From assembly GCA_963921825.1 (NCBI GenBank), contig OY997595.1, forward strand, positions 19,957,228-20,021,227: a DNA stretch of 64,000 nucleotides, given 5' to 3'. Position numbers and translations under genes: made by a program. Shown here in pieces: positions 34,783 to 45,539 of the stretch. How positions within the stretch are numbered: the first letter of the stretch is position 1; the number at the start of each line of letters is the position of its first letter. The DNA comes from Erodium maritimum (Eukaryota; Streptophyta; Magnoliopsida; Geraniales; Geraniaceae). The notes beneath the pieces are model-generated. The model was given only the letters and a program-made list of their open reading frames with translations. It did not search any database and had not been told where the DNA came from.

Positions 34783-35710
34783 CTCCGGTGAGCTTTGTAA
34801 GAGTGCTTCCCTAACAGCATTGTAAGACGGATTTCTACTCCACGTTGTCTTCCATTTTAAAATTCTAGGCAAGTCTACGCCGAAGTCTTCACGAGTCCTT
34901 GCAAATTTCCTTGCTAATGATGGTATGCATTCAAATGCAAGTACCTACGACAAAAGATACAAATCATAAGAGACATCATGTACACTACGATATTAAAATA
35001 TTTGTGTGAAGAAATAGTTACTTACTATGACAGGAAGAAAAAAGCCGGCATATGTCATACTACTCTCATTTCTTGGGTTTATCTGAGCCACCAACATTTT
35101 ATTTCTCAACTTCTTTTCTTTTATCTGTTTTAGGAGATAACTGAAGGACAGATTACCCCAAGGGTATTTGTAGAACATCTTCAAGTTATCCACTAATGCC
35201 AAATAGTTTTGATCCAGCTTATGGAAGCGTCTGTCCAATGGCATCAATACTCCCCCGATGATCAACATCAAGCAAACCCTAATGATATCCCAATTAGGCT
35301 TCGTAGAAGGCCTAACCTCCATTTGTTCGCCAACCAACTGGGTCAATTTCTTCTGTAAGGTCGACATACTAGCTTCTAGTGTCGGGAAGTGTTTCGAGGA
35401 AAAAAAATTGGACTTCAAATGTTTTCTTAAAAGTTTATCCTTGGGAAAATCTCCACATTTCAGCCCTGATATTAAACGGTATTCCTTTAAAGAAAATCTG
35501 ACCGGTCTTCCTTGTACCAAGAACCAAATTTCGGACGACCGCTCCAAGTCAATTTCTCGAACTAACAGCGCCCAAAGAATTTGACAAGAATTGTCACCTC
35601 CTTTGATGAACTTAAAAGTTGCCCCTACATGACTCTTCACTGATATCTTGCAATCGAAATGTTCATTCTCGGCCAAAACAGGTTTAAACTCCGGCAGCTC
35701 AATTTGTACT
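34783..35710 (-). pseudogene. DUF1985 domain exons of the Ulp1-like gene
   Basis: Exons 35710-35026 and 34944-34783 join across an 81-bp intron (GTAAGT...TCGTAG), restoring the frame V-I | V-L-A-F-E. The domain includes WFLVQGRPVRFSLKEYRLIS, a G-L-K-C-G segment and YPWGNLSFSYLLKQI. It ends FGVDLPRILKWKTTW. This is the DUF1985 signature found N-terminal to Ulp1 domains in plant transposon proteins. The exon is open to its upstream edge, where LTR sequence begins at 35711, so the gene was interrupted here. Confidence 0.8.
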
Positions 35711-38394
35711 TGTCACGCCCCAAATCCGGTTTTGACCGGATTCGAGACGTGAACTTAAAATAATAAATAAACACAGTAAAAATACGAAGGATAAAATTTC
35801 AAAAGTGATAATAAATCAATTGACAAAGTTAACAGCTCACAAAACCCAGTATACCAAATTCGGTTCAAAATAGACGCACGACACTAGACCGACTAGACAA
35901 GACCCGCGCAAGCTCCCAAGCTCAGCTATATCCTGCTAGTGCAAATCCCGCTCAACACCTGAAAATCAACAATGTAAGGGGTGAGCTTTCGCCCAGTAGA
36001 GAAAGTAGTTAAGGTGATGAACATCGGCTCACCACCACGAGTAACCGTCCAATTAGGGCATACCAGTACAACACGGCTAAATACCAAACCGGGGTTCATA
36101 GCCAATCTTACAATACTCTTAACGACGACTTTCACACGATCAACAATAACAAACATCAAACGCAATCAACACAAAAGACCAACAGTGTACACGTCCCGCA
36201 CCGCAATACCCGAACGCCACCGGCTGTACACAGCCTAATACCATCAATAACAAATCGGTAGGTCAAACATCCATCGGACTACCTCTCGATCCAGAGGAGA
36301 TGCATAACGTCACAAAGACGACAAACGTCGAGAGTGCCGGAAACATCCCTATGAGGACACATATCGTCGGGACTCTCGGAAACGTCTCAAAAGGACCCTA
36401 GATTATCGAGGCTGAAACACGGCACCCAGTGCCCATCACGACCCGTAGGCCCAACCACGACCCGTAGGCCCACTATGATATGATTTGGCCCGTCGGCTCC
36501 GACCCGTCGGCCCTATGCAATATGATATGATGTGGCCCGTCGGCCCTATGCAAGATGATATGTTGTGGCCCGTCGGCCCTATGCAACACGACCCGCAGGC
36601 CCAACACGACCCGTAGGCCCCAACCATATTATGGCCCGTCGGCCCGACCTGTCGGCCCCAAACACGACCCGTAGGCCCAATCTCAACCGGAATACCATCC
36701 TCAAGGAACACACAACAAAATAACAATCACGCATCGAAATGCCACATATCAAACACGGCTCACACGCCCACACACAATCACAATCATGACACACCGAGCA
36801 ATAATCTTATTGAACTCTTAAGCACACTCAAACCGTCACGTACTTACCATCACTTACCGACCCCACGTTCAACTGGTAACCCCACCGGCTTAACCGGTAT
36901 CCCCAAACAGTCTCAATCCAACATATCAAGTAAAATAGGGAAAAGCACTCAAATCACTGATCATGCGTTCTCTAGTCAATTCTACTCGTTTTCGTATTCG
37001 TTTTTTATTAACTGTTCAAGCATCAAAGGCATACACAGATACATTCAGCACACAAGTCCTACGGGCGCGACGTGGCCCGGTTCTACCAGCACAGCAATTC
37101 CCAAGACCGAAAACGTAAATGTTCACAATTCATACGTCTACGCTAGTTGTTCGCATCCTACATGCCAAACTACGATCTTTCCGATTTTATTATTACATAA
37201 CATGCATACTAGTAACTTTTCGTAATTAAACCGGTATTCGCTACTTTTCTCCCTCAGCGCCGAACCACTCACCCTCGTCTCTCTCTACACGCCTCCTCTC
37301 TCTCACCGTCCGTCTACGAGTCCGGCCACCACCCACGATCCGGCCGACTCCCCCTCACCCTCTTCAACCTCGCCCTGAGCTTCCCGACCTCTCTCCGTCT
37401 CTTCCCCGTGCAGCTGCCGTCGTCCCTCTCCGTCCAGCAACCCACCGCCCTCTCCCGAGCCCGCCGGCGAACTCGCAGATCCGAGACCCTCGTCTGGATC
37501 TGAGGCGGTGTCACCACCGCGCCGCCACCGTCACCCTTTCCCCACGGTGAGAATCTCACCCACGGGGTTTGGCCGCCGGCGATGTCTTCGCCGGTGGTCG
37601 GAGACTTTTCCCGAACATCTTCCTCCCTCTTTTTCTTGGTTTTGCCCGAACGTTTTTGGATCTGATCGGTTTTGGGAGGGAAGTTGTTGAAACCGAAATC
37701 ATTTGGATCTGAACGGGTTGGAAGCAAAAACATTTGAAAATGAAAAGAAAACTAATAAAACGGAAATCGGTTTTTGAAAATAAAAATGTTTTAAATCGAA
37801 AAGGAAAACGAAGTCAGATCTGATGTAAAACGGTTTTATTTGGACTTTGAACAAATCTGGACTTGATTCAAGATTTATTAATTTCGGTTTTAAATCATTA
37901 AAGGGTTAAAAATAGTTTAGTTTTTAAAACGGTTTTTGAACGGTTGAACGTTGGAACCATGGATGTTTAAACTGGACGGTAAATTCAGACCTAGAACGGG
38001 ATAAAAGTGGAACGCTGGATCGGTTACCTTGGGAATCGTGCCACGAAAACCGTGCCTCGGGAATCGTGCCACAAACCCGCGCCTCGAGATCTGTGTTTTG
38101 GGACCGTGCCTCAGGAAACGTGCACCGGTTTCGGTGCTCGGGTGCTCGAACCCGATACGTCGTAATCCCGCTTTTAGCCCGCTCGAGTCTAAAAGACAAC
38201 TTTGAACTTAAATAGAAACTGTCGTATTCTTTTAAATTAAGTTGTGAAACCGGCAGCTCAATTGGTGATAAGTCTCACCAACAACCTAGGTTGGTATTGT
38301 TCTGTGGACAATACACCAGAGGGTTGGGGTGTATTGGGCTGCAGACCTAACATCGCCGAGCGTGGGGCCCCGTGTGGGACGGAGGGGTGTTACA
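35711..38394 (-). mobile_element. LTR-family sequence, probably composite or rearranged
   Basis: The left edge TGTCACGCCCC (35711) and the right edge GGGTGTTACA (38394) both look like LTR tips in minus orientation. Blocks at 36038-36070 (GGCATACCAGT) and 37203-37245 (TATTCGCTACTTTT) match the other LTRs. However, the flanks differ (GTACT versus AAAAA), and 37250-38390 does not resemble the other LTRs. It is more likely a degraded or recombined insertion than a clean solo LTR. It interrupts the DUF1985-Ulp1 gene. Confidence 0.6.
36425..36690 (+). repeat. Imperfect tandem repeat rich in GGCCCGTCGGCCC
   Basis: Several copies of CCCGTCGGCCCTATGCAA and ACGACCCGTAGGCCCA words at variable spacing (about 30-50 bp), inside the LTR-family sequence. 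Another lineage-specific LTR minisatellite. Confidence 0.7.
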
Positions 38395-38402
38395 AAAAAA
38401 AT

Positions 38403-38707
38403 TGTCACGCCCCAAATCCGATCTCAACCGTTCAGTTTCACCGATCACTGTACCTTATAGTCCATAAGGTAAGGATACCACTCAAGCGATGTAACCGTCA
38501 TGATAAAAAGATTCAAATTTAAACAACCATTGAAATCAGTAAGACTCGAGTAGTTCACACTCTATGCATCAATATTTTTAAATTTGCATCACTGAGTACA
38601 CGACTAGACCTCCTAACTCTACCCACCTAACTGACATTGGTCTGAGGTTTTGAAAACAAGTTCAAAATTTAACCTGTTTCAAATGAAACCAGGCTCTGAT
38701 ACCAAAT
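38403..38707 (-). mobile_element. Retrotransposon internal fragment with initiator-Met primer-binding site
   Basis: On the minus strand, three bases after the LTR end at 38708, TGGTATCAGAGC (38704-38693) matches the tRNA-iMet primer-binding site. The rest (to about 38420) is non-coding leader. A second LTR-like end TGTCACGCCCC begins at 38403. This makes the LTR at 38708 a 5' LTR of a mostly deleted minus-oriented element. Confidence 0.75.
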
Positions 38708-39855
38708 TGTCATGCCCCAAATCCGGTTTTGGCCGGACTCGAGACGTGACCGAAAACAATCGTGATAAAAGTAGTAAACCTGTAATAAAGGAGTCCAAAG
38801 AATTTCTCAATAATTCAATCCAAAATTCAAATAAAGTGTCAAAACTTGACAGGTAACATAAGGTAAATAAAGTTCAACAATAGAGACCAATACACCTCTA
38901 ATACAACCCTCAAAACATCCGGAAGCTCCCGAGCCTCGAATTTCCCAGATCTCAAGTACACCTGTACCCACAAAAAATAAACAAATAGGGGTGAGCTTAC
39001 GCTCAGTAGGGAAAATCGTAAACAACTTTAGCCTCCAAGTTTAATAATAAAACTACTTTAGTTCGTTGACACCAGTGCTTAAAACTCTTAGACCAAAAAC
39101 TATAATAAACAAATAAAAAGCAACGAGAACAATAACGCATAACGATAACTTACCAGCGAACAAATAGAGAACATTGTAATAAAATAGAAAATCATCACAA
39201 CTGGAAACGAGTAAACACTAGTAATCAATGAAAGACTATAGAATCAGTAAAATGAAATAGTATCGCTTTTTCGACGATACCAGTAGCTTAAAAGATTCCA
39301 TGAAAACACTAAAACGTAACGTAACTATTAAAATGGGAGTAATTGATATCACGCCAACCACTTGCTTTCTCAAGCCTCCGATCCATGGATAGATTCTGGG
39401 ATCACCTCGGTTCCCATATACCGATCTACCAGAGTATCCATATCATATCAGATTTTCCCTCGGTCCGGAGGAGGCACATACATCGGGGCACCGGAAACCA
39501 TCCCATAGGGACGCTCATCGTTGGGATTCTCGGAAATGCCTCCAAGGGACCATATGTCATAGGGAACCAAGGTAGTGCTCCACTGGGACGCACGCCCTTG
39601 GGTGAAACCTCAGTAACCATCTCTCATGAAATAATCCACTCAATATCCTGCAGGATCTGCCGAGCCCTTAGGCCCCTCACATCACTCAATTAATCACTCC
39701 ATAATCACTCAATATCCCGTAGGATCTGCAGAGCTCTCAGGCTCCAATAACCACTCAATAGTCACTCAATATCCCGTAGGATCTGCCGAGCTCTCAGGCT
39801 CCAATAACCACTCAATAATCACTCTCTCTGTCAAACTCCAACCACCACAACGGCA
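38708..39855 (-). mobile_element. 5' LTR fragment adjoining the iMet primer-binding site
   Basis: Begins TGTCATGCCCCAAATCCGG, the same terminal block as the other LTRs. It contains a GGTGAGCTTACGCTCAGTAG block homologous to 35975-35995. Near 39640-39830 it carries repeats of a unit with TAGGATCTGCCGAGC and CACTCAATATCC. The upstream end of the LTR is not clear; coding sequence of the Ulp1-like gene resumes by about 39860. Confidence 0.65.
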
Positions 39856-39859
39856 CCGG

Positions 39860-40380
39860 ATTACCCTAATTGTGCATTTTCTAGGCTTGCACTTGAACTT
39901 TCACCCTCATCAAAACTTGGAATTTCTCCGTCGAAGGGGTTGACCTAGAACTTTCATTTTCTTCATCATATGAGTTTTGCCTACTCTCTAGGGATGATAA
40001 ACTTGCCTGGTAGTGCAAACAAGTAATTACAAAAACTAGAAAACAATTCATTTCAAATTGAACTGCAAAACTCTAATAACACACATACATCAGGGATTTA
40101 ATTCCCAGATTGCGAACCAGAACCAACATAAATTTAATGACCTAACACTCCATTCTAGGATATCATTCCCAGATTGCGAGCCAGAACAACCCGTGATTTT
40201 ACGACCTAGAAATCCCCTAAACCGTATCTAAGCATAACGAATAAAACTCCCTAAATGTATACATTCAGACATCAATTCAACGTATCTACACAACAATTAA
40301 ACACAATTTCACCCAAATTTCATCTTATTTAAGCATAAGCATGGAATGGAAAACCAGATGGGTTAGGGCTTACTTACCAT
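39860..40380 (-). pseudogene. First exons of the DUF1985-Ulp1 gene
   Basis: The probable ATG (40380-40378) is the last codon of exon 1, directly before donor GTAAGTAAG. Exon 2 begins at 40006 after acceptor CTACCAG (371-bp intron) and reads MASLSSLESRQNSYDEENES, Ser- and Glu-rich. A frameshift follows: the continuation SFDEGESSSASLENAQL lies in another frame. The LTR block 35711-39855 then separates this from the DUF1985 exon. The upstream region 40381-40760, with a G/T homopolymer and GAA repeats, would be the 5' leader and promoter. Assignment to the same gene rests on strand, order and exon phase. Confidence 0.5.
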
Positions 40381-40987
40381 CTCAGCTCCGACAATACCGA
40401 TACGTGTAGCCCGTGGAGAATGTAAACTGGAATTCGATCCTTCGAGAAGAACGGAGACGATTCCTTGCTGGAGATCAGTTGGGTCGAGGGTTTCTGGGTT
40501 TTTTTTTTTTGGGGGGGGGGGTTGGTTTGAGTCGAAGAAGAAGAAGAAAACAGAATTGAAGGAGGGAAAAACACAGCTAACAAAAGTTGTTTTAATTTGA
40601 AGTTGAAGCTGACTAGGATAACTTGAAGAGCTGACAAGGATAATTTGAAGATGACAAGACAATTTTGTTGAAGTGCAAAAAGGGCACAAGAGTAATCTTA
40701 TGCATTTTACTGATAAAAAGAAAATAAAAAAGAAAAGAAATAAGTTCCGCTAAATTACGAGGTCTACCACCGTAAGACTTTCCTAGAATAAGACCATTTG
40801 GGTAAATAGGCCTAGATTTAATGCATATCTTCGTAATTAATGCATATATTGTAATTGATTTCGTAATCAATCATTACCCCCCCTGAATTTGGATGGCCGT
40901 CTGAATTAGGTAATCAATAACCCAGATCGGTTCCACATTCTTACCTAAAAATAGGTTTGTACTTGATAGTCCTCCGATATATATATA

Positions 40988-41120
40988 AGAGAACAATCAG
41001 GTGTGAACCGACTCATATTGTGTGAACCTGCGAACTGCCCCTTACCGTTTGATGGGCACGCTGAATGGATGTGATGACAATGCGTAATCAGTGGCACACG
41101 TCGTAAATAACCCGCGTGTG
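40988..41120 (+). mobile_element. Left end of a (TA)n-abutting element, group C
   Basis: Immediately after (TA)n: AACAATCAGGTGTGAACC and then GTGTGAACCTGCGAACTG, matching the terminus at 13250. The terminal AATCAGGTGTGAACC resembles the large MULE tip. The matching right end was not found. This element may contain the Ulp1-associated pseudogene at 41941. Confidence 0.5.
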
Positions 41121-41940
41121 GTGAAAGCGTAAATGAATTGCAACTGTTCGAGGGTACATACGTAATGTCCCTCTATCCCCGCACTGAACCCTTTTGTGCT
41201 CCCCAATTTTTTCCAGAATTCGAGTTTTATCAAAGTGAATCCATCATTTCTCTCTTGCATGAAGATCATTTCTCTCTCGGTTGAAGATAAGCGTTCATTG
41301 CCATCATTTTTTTATCGGTTCTCTTGTGTTTCCATTGCATACTATTGAAGTTAAGCCATAAATGGTGATGTTTTTTTGTTGTATATTTAAGTTTTTTATT
41401 TCAATCGGGTGTTTTACTGGGTTTAAGATTGATTGTACTAACTAGTTTGCAGAAATGAAGAACGGGGTGGTTGATCATATGACATGCAACAACAACGACA
41501 ATAGAACTAAATCATGTATTTTGAGAGTATAGTGTTTCTAGTTTACGGATACACACCATTGCATATGCTTCAAAATATGTAGTTGTGGGATGTTCGAGAA
41601 TATGCTTTTAACAGTTTGAGAAATTTGTTAGTTCGTTTAAGGATATGTGTTGAGTGATTTGAGAAATGTGTATCTTCGTGCGAATGCATCGAAATATTTT
41701 TGTGTATGATGTTTGAGAATATGTATTTTTGTTTGGGAAACAGGGTTTGCCTGTTTGAGAATATGCAATATCCGGTTTGAGGTTATAGATTGTCTGTTTT
41801 GCGAATATACAAACCTTTGTTTGAGAAACGGAAATTTTCCTGTTTGAGAATATGCAATATCCGGTTTGAGGTTATAGATTGTCTGTTTTGCGAATATACA
41901 AACCCTTGTTTGAGAAAATAAGACTTCCAATTTTATTCAT
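41121..41940. other. AT-rich non-coding leader region
   Basis: No open frame of note. At about 41755-41925 an ~80-bp segment with TTTGAGAATATGCAATATCC and GGTTATAGATTGTCTG occurs twice in tandem. It precedes the pseudogene at 41941 and could be its promoter or leader. Confidence 0.55.
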
Positions 41941-44284
41941 ATGCAAACCTCTTGTGTTTATATACCATCTATAGAGGCTGATGTTGGTAAAGAAAATGTG
42001 GCTCTGGCTAATATGATGAAGAGGCAGAAGGCTAGTATTAAAAATAAAAAAATAAAAGTGTCAAAGAAGAAGATGAATCTAGCTGAGGTTCGTGAATCTG
42101 GTAAGGGAGGAAGTTCTATTGCCATTTTTATTTATGTCCCACCTGTCAAAGCTGGAAAGAATAGAGGTGGAAAATTAGCTATTGAGAAGAACTCGAAGCA
42201 CCCCAAGGTTGTAAAACAGATATATTTCTTCCGATATCTGATAAGTTCAAAGAGTTTGACGGTTTGAGGACTAGGTCATCGACAAAGAGATTGGTTGAGG
42301 TTTTGGAGAGTTTGAGTGAAGCTCAAAAGGAAACAATGCGGGAAATTGGGTTCGGTCACATTCTGCGCTTTGCTGTGAAGAACATTCCAAGCAGGATTGG
42401 ATACTATTTGGTGGATAACTATAACCAATTTAGCTCGTCATTGTTATTGTCCGATGTGAAATTGCGTATCACAGAACATGAAGTGTACAAAACTCTGGGC
42501 ATTCCAATGGGCAAGCGAGATGTTATATGTGATGTGTGGGGTGCACTGTTGACCGATGAGCTTAAATTGTGGCAGCAACAGTTCAAGAAAAAAGACAAAG
42601 GGCAGATGAAGCTTCTTATCACTAGCAAACATTTGGTCAACCAAATGAAGGCGCAAAAAGAAGGTGGAGACTATTTCAAAAGAAATTTTATGGTTTTTTT
42701 TGTCACTTGCATGATTGAATCCAGGACTGATGGTTATGTAAACCAGCCATGCTTCTGATCCATTGTTGATGTATCTCACATACAAGAGTGTAATATGTGC
42801 AAATTTTTAGTTAAGAGACTTGTGGATACGAAGCAAACCTGGTAGAATCAAGGTGAAAAAACAATGCATTTTGCAGGACCAATCACTTTCTTGTTGGTGA
42901 GTTTTTTTCTTCATTTTATTGTGTTATAGTGTATATCTAACAAACTGTTATATAGTAGTCATGTGATGCGTCGTTTTCTTTAAATGATGCAATTGTTTTA
43001 TTTGGATCCTGTTGAAGTTACCACGTGTGAGGTTCCCAAGGCATGGACCTCTTTGATTGGATGGACCACCGCAATGGTCAATAAAAGGGTGGGTGATGAA
43101 TTGGAGGGCGATGCATTTGGAATGAGTCACATACGGTTGGAGGGTTCTCCTTGTGTTAGGGAGGAAGAGAATGTAGCACATCATCCACCCCTTGATATAA
43201 ATATAGATAACCAAATGGATGATAGAAAAGCAGAAGATCCATCAGAACTAAATACCCCCCGTTTCATAGTGAATGGGGGTACGATAAAGGTATTTTATGA
43301 TTTTATCTTAGTTTTTTTTTGGAATTATGTTTTTGCAAATATACAGTTCTTGTTATGAGGTTATCTTGCATATTTTTGCAAAATCTGTGTTAGTTTTATA
43401 TTAAACATACACATCTTGTTGTGGTATGCACAGTCTTTATTGTAGGCAAATATGCACATTTTGGTTTACACATGTGTTTTGTAGTGGGTGCAGACACTAT
43501 TTCTATTGTTTGCAAGAACCCACAACAACATATTCTTTTTTACTCTATGTAGAGGACTGCAGAAAGTTTTCGTGCAGCTGGGGATAAGGTTGCAGAAGGG
43601 TTTATGAAGTTGCACCAGTTGTTGGTTGAAGGGCATATCGTCGACCCAAATGATGAATGTTTCAGGGTAATGACGACACTGTTTGATGGTTTGTCCGAGA
43701 GGAAAAAAAATGGAAGAAGTCGCTCCAAATCCAGAGGGCATGTTGCTTTCACAAGACCCATGGTTTGTCCTCCCCGGGGTTATGGAAACCATCGAAAAAC
43801 TTATGGAAACAGCAACACGCGTTGGATCAGGGTACAAGGGAGGGGAGAAGCGTTCCGCTGCTGCCTGTACTTCGTCATCGTTCAGAATTCTTTCACCATC
43901 GGAAAAACATATGCCAATATTCTTTCACCATGCCCTGTTGGATCTGCTACATTATCAAGCCCAGAATGCGATAACGTGGTTAGGAAATTGTTCCCAGGTG
44001 GTGATGCAGCCCCTTGTTCATCATATGTTGCGGAACAAACTGAGACAAAAAAGGACAAAGCTATTGACGATGAATTTGATCCTATTGATGTTGCTTCGGG
44101 CATTGGGAATGAATTTTGCGACATGATTGTTGAGGATCCAATCGTGGAACGTGAAGCTTCTGATATTGTTACCAAGGACATTCGTTTGAATTTTTCTATG
44201 CAATCCAATCCACTTATGTTACAAGGTAGTGAAGAAAATGTCAACGCATCTACTTCTGTGAATGAATTTTGTCAGATAGTTTAA
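41941..44284 (+). pseudogene. Ulp1-associated (DUF1985-like/GFG-type) transposon protein, degenerate
   Basis: From 41941 a basic N-terminal segment runs to a frameshift near 42230, then LRTRSSTKRLVEVLESLS and REIGFGHILRFAVKNIP. A GIPMGKRDV segment and FKRNFMVFFVTCMIES follow, with a TGA at 42756, a TAG near 42843 and KTMHFAGPITFLL before a GTGAGT donor (42897). The next exon begins near 42984 (QLFYLDPVEV). A further one starts after TATGTAG at about 43552, with a frameshift near 43705. The IGFGxxL...P...GPxxFL/YLD pattern is typical of the N-terminal half of plant proteins that often end in a C48 protease. No protease domain is found here. Acidic and basic tails may extend to ~44870. Confidence 0.6.
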
Positions 44285-45029
44285 CGACAACCCGAGCCAC
44301 TCAATGTATTTTTTGTTGAAAAAATTTCAACACTCATCCTCTTACTAAACAAGGTTGCGAGACGCCTGACGTTCAACCCCAACCACTTGGTATTGAACAG
44401 GCTGAACAAAATGTCAACCGTGATGTTGCTGGGAAGGAGGGTCGTGAGGCGGTTGATGAGCATCCCGACTTTTCTACGTAAAGATTACGTGAATCAATAG
44501 TTAAGCGCCCCACTTCCATTCCTATTCATGTGAAAAAGGCCGTATGCATCCTCCTAAGAAGTTAACTGATGGTGATCGTCATGTGAAGTCTGGCTAAGTT
44601 GCTCATCCACCAAAGAAGAGAGCTCCTGCTCGTGCACCTAGTAATAAAGGCCCTGCTGCTGCCGCATGAAGAAATTACCAGCTACTGGTGTAGTGAAAAA
44701 ACCTCTAGTTGTGATAAGAAAATCCTTCTACAGATAAGCAAGATGTTGTCGTTAATAAGCGTGATGTGACCCTTGGTGGCGACAAAGTATCTCTTCTCAT
44801 GGAAACCCCATCTAAAAAATCTGGACCTCGTCTCATTGCACCGTCTGCCTTGTATGCTCTCCATACACTGAACGTGAAATAGATTATTGGTCGGATCTAG
44901 AAGAGGTTGAGGAGTTTGTCGTTGATTGGATGCTGAATATAAGTGTGATAAAGAGGTTGGATATAATGAAGTGTCCTCAGAGACTGATCCATTTGATTGT
45001 ATTGAAGGTATTGGAGAACCCGAGGGAGA

Positions 45030-45520
45030 GACTACCAATTATTTGGGGAACTAGAGGAAGCCCAACTATGATCCATTCCCTTATGCCTACAATGAGGGAT
45101 GGAAATATCATCCACACCTGTCATGGAAGACCCAAAGGATAGAGTCAATATCCTCTTGGATATGAACAAACACCTCAAGGGAAGGGTTTTCAGTATAGCC
45201 CTCAAAATGCACCTCCTCAAGAATCCACCGTCAAACTAGAGAAGATGATGTTGACCATGATGACACGGATTAGAGAAAGAATAAGCAAGATGATGAATGG
45301 CGCAAGACATTTGTGGAGAAGCAAGAGGCAGTGACCTGGAACAATGAGGAGAACCAGAGGTGAAATGATGCACGAATCCACCATTTGGAAGACCAAATGG
45401 TACAAATAGTATATGCACCGATTATGAGGGCTCTAGAAACCTTGCCTAGTGACATTGAAAAGAACCCCAAGGTGAACATCAATGTTATAATGTCAATTAA
45501 TAGTCAGACACTAGAACAAC
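45030..45520 (+). pseudogene. gag-like: Gypsy (Athila/Tat-like) gag C-terminal fragment
   Basis: In pieces of two frames: NYDPFPYAYNEGWKYHPHLSW, the counterpart of the YNPGWRNHPNFSW block. Then come QYPLGYEQTPQGKGFQYSPQ and STVKLEKMM, and after a stop ARIHHLEDQMVQIV and ETLPSDIEKNPK. These follow the order of the gag-protease junction of plant Athila/Tat elements. The ITLRSGK motif is decayed to VIMSINSQ. Frameshift near 45143 and a stop near 45361. No LTR or pol adjoins it. Confidence 0.75.
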
Positions 45521-45539
45521 ATGTCTATTAAGATCAAGT

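Larger units (their letters stand above)
19805..40976. mobile_element. ~21-kb Mutator-like element with mudrA, GRF-finger and DUF1985-Ulp1 genes
   Basis: Terminal inverted repeats can be matched by eye. The left tip contains ACTATCAGGTACAAAC (19809-19824) and the right tip, read inward, ACTATCAAGTACAAAC (from 40970). Deeper, TTACCCAAATGG and CTTATTCTAGGAAA occur in both (19904-19931 and about 40780-40805). The right repeat is longer (about 200 bp). Both tips abut (TA)n (19794-19804, 40977-40987), so a 9-bp duplication is compatible but cannot be proved. Inside are mudrA (+), a GRF zinc-finger gene (+) and a DUF1985/C48 gene (-). Later insertions are a MITE, (TA)n elements, a solo LTR and LTR sequences at 35711-39855. 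All three genes are broken. Confidence 0.7.

Noticed and set aside
37314..37733. 139-codon Arg-rich minus-strand frame
   Set aside because: Lies in GC-rich LTR-family sequence and looks like a compositional frame; no domain or splice context supports it.
35690..38262. Shared CCGGCAGCTCAATT near 35690 and 38249
   Set aside because: A 14-bp match without extension or matching element ends. It could be chance or a rearrangement scar and is not enough for a call.
35706..40968. GTACT at both 35706-35710 and 40959-40963 as a target duplication of one large LTR insertion
   Set aside because: The right position is inside the MULE terminal repeat, with no LTR end beside it. The match is by chance.
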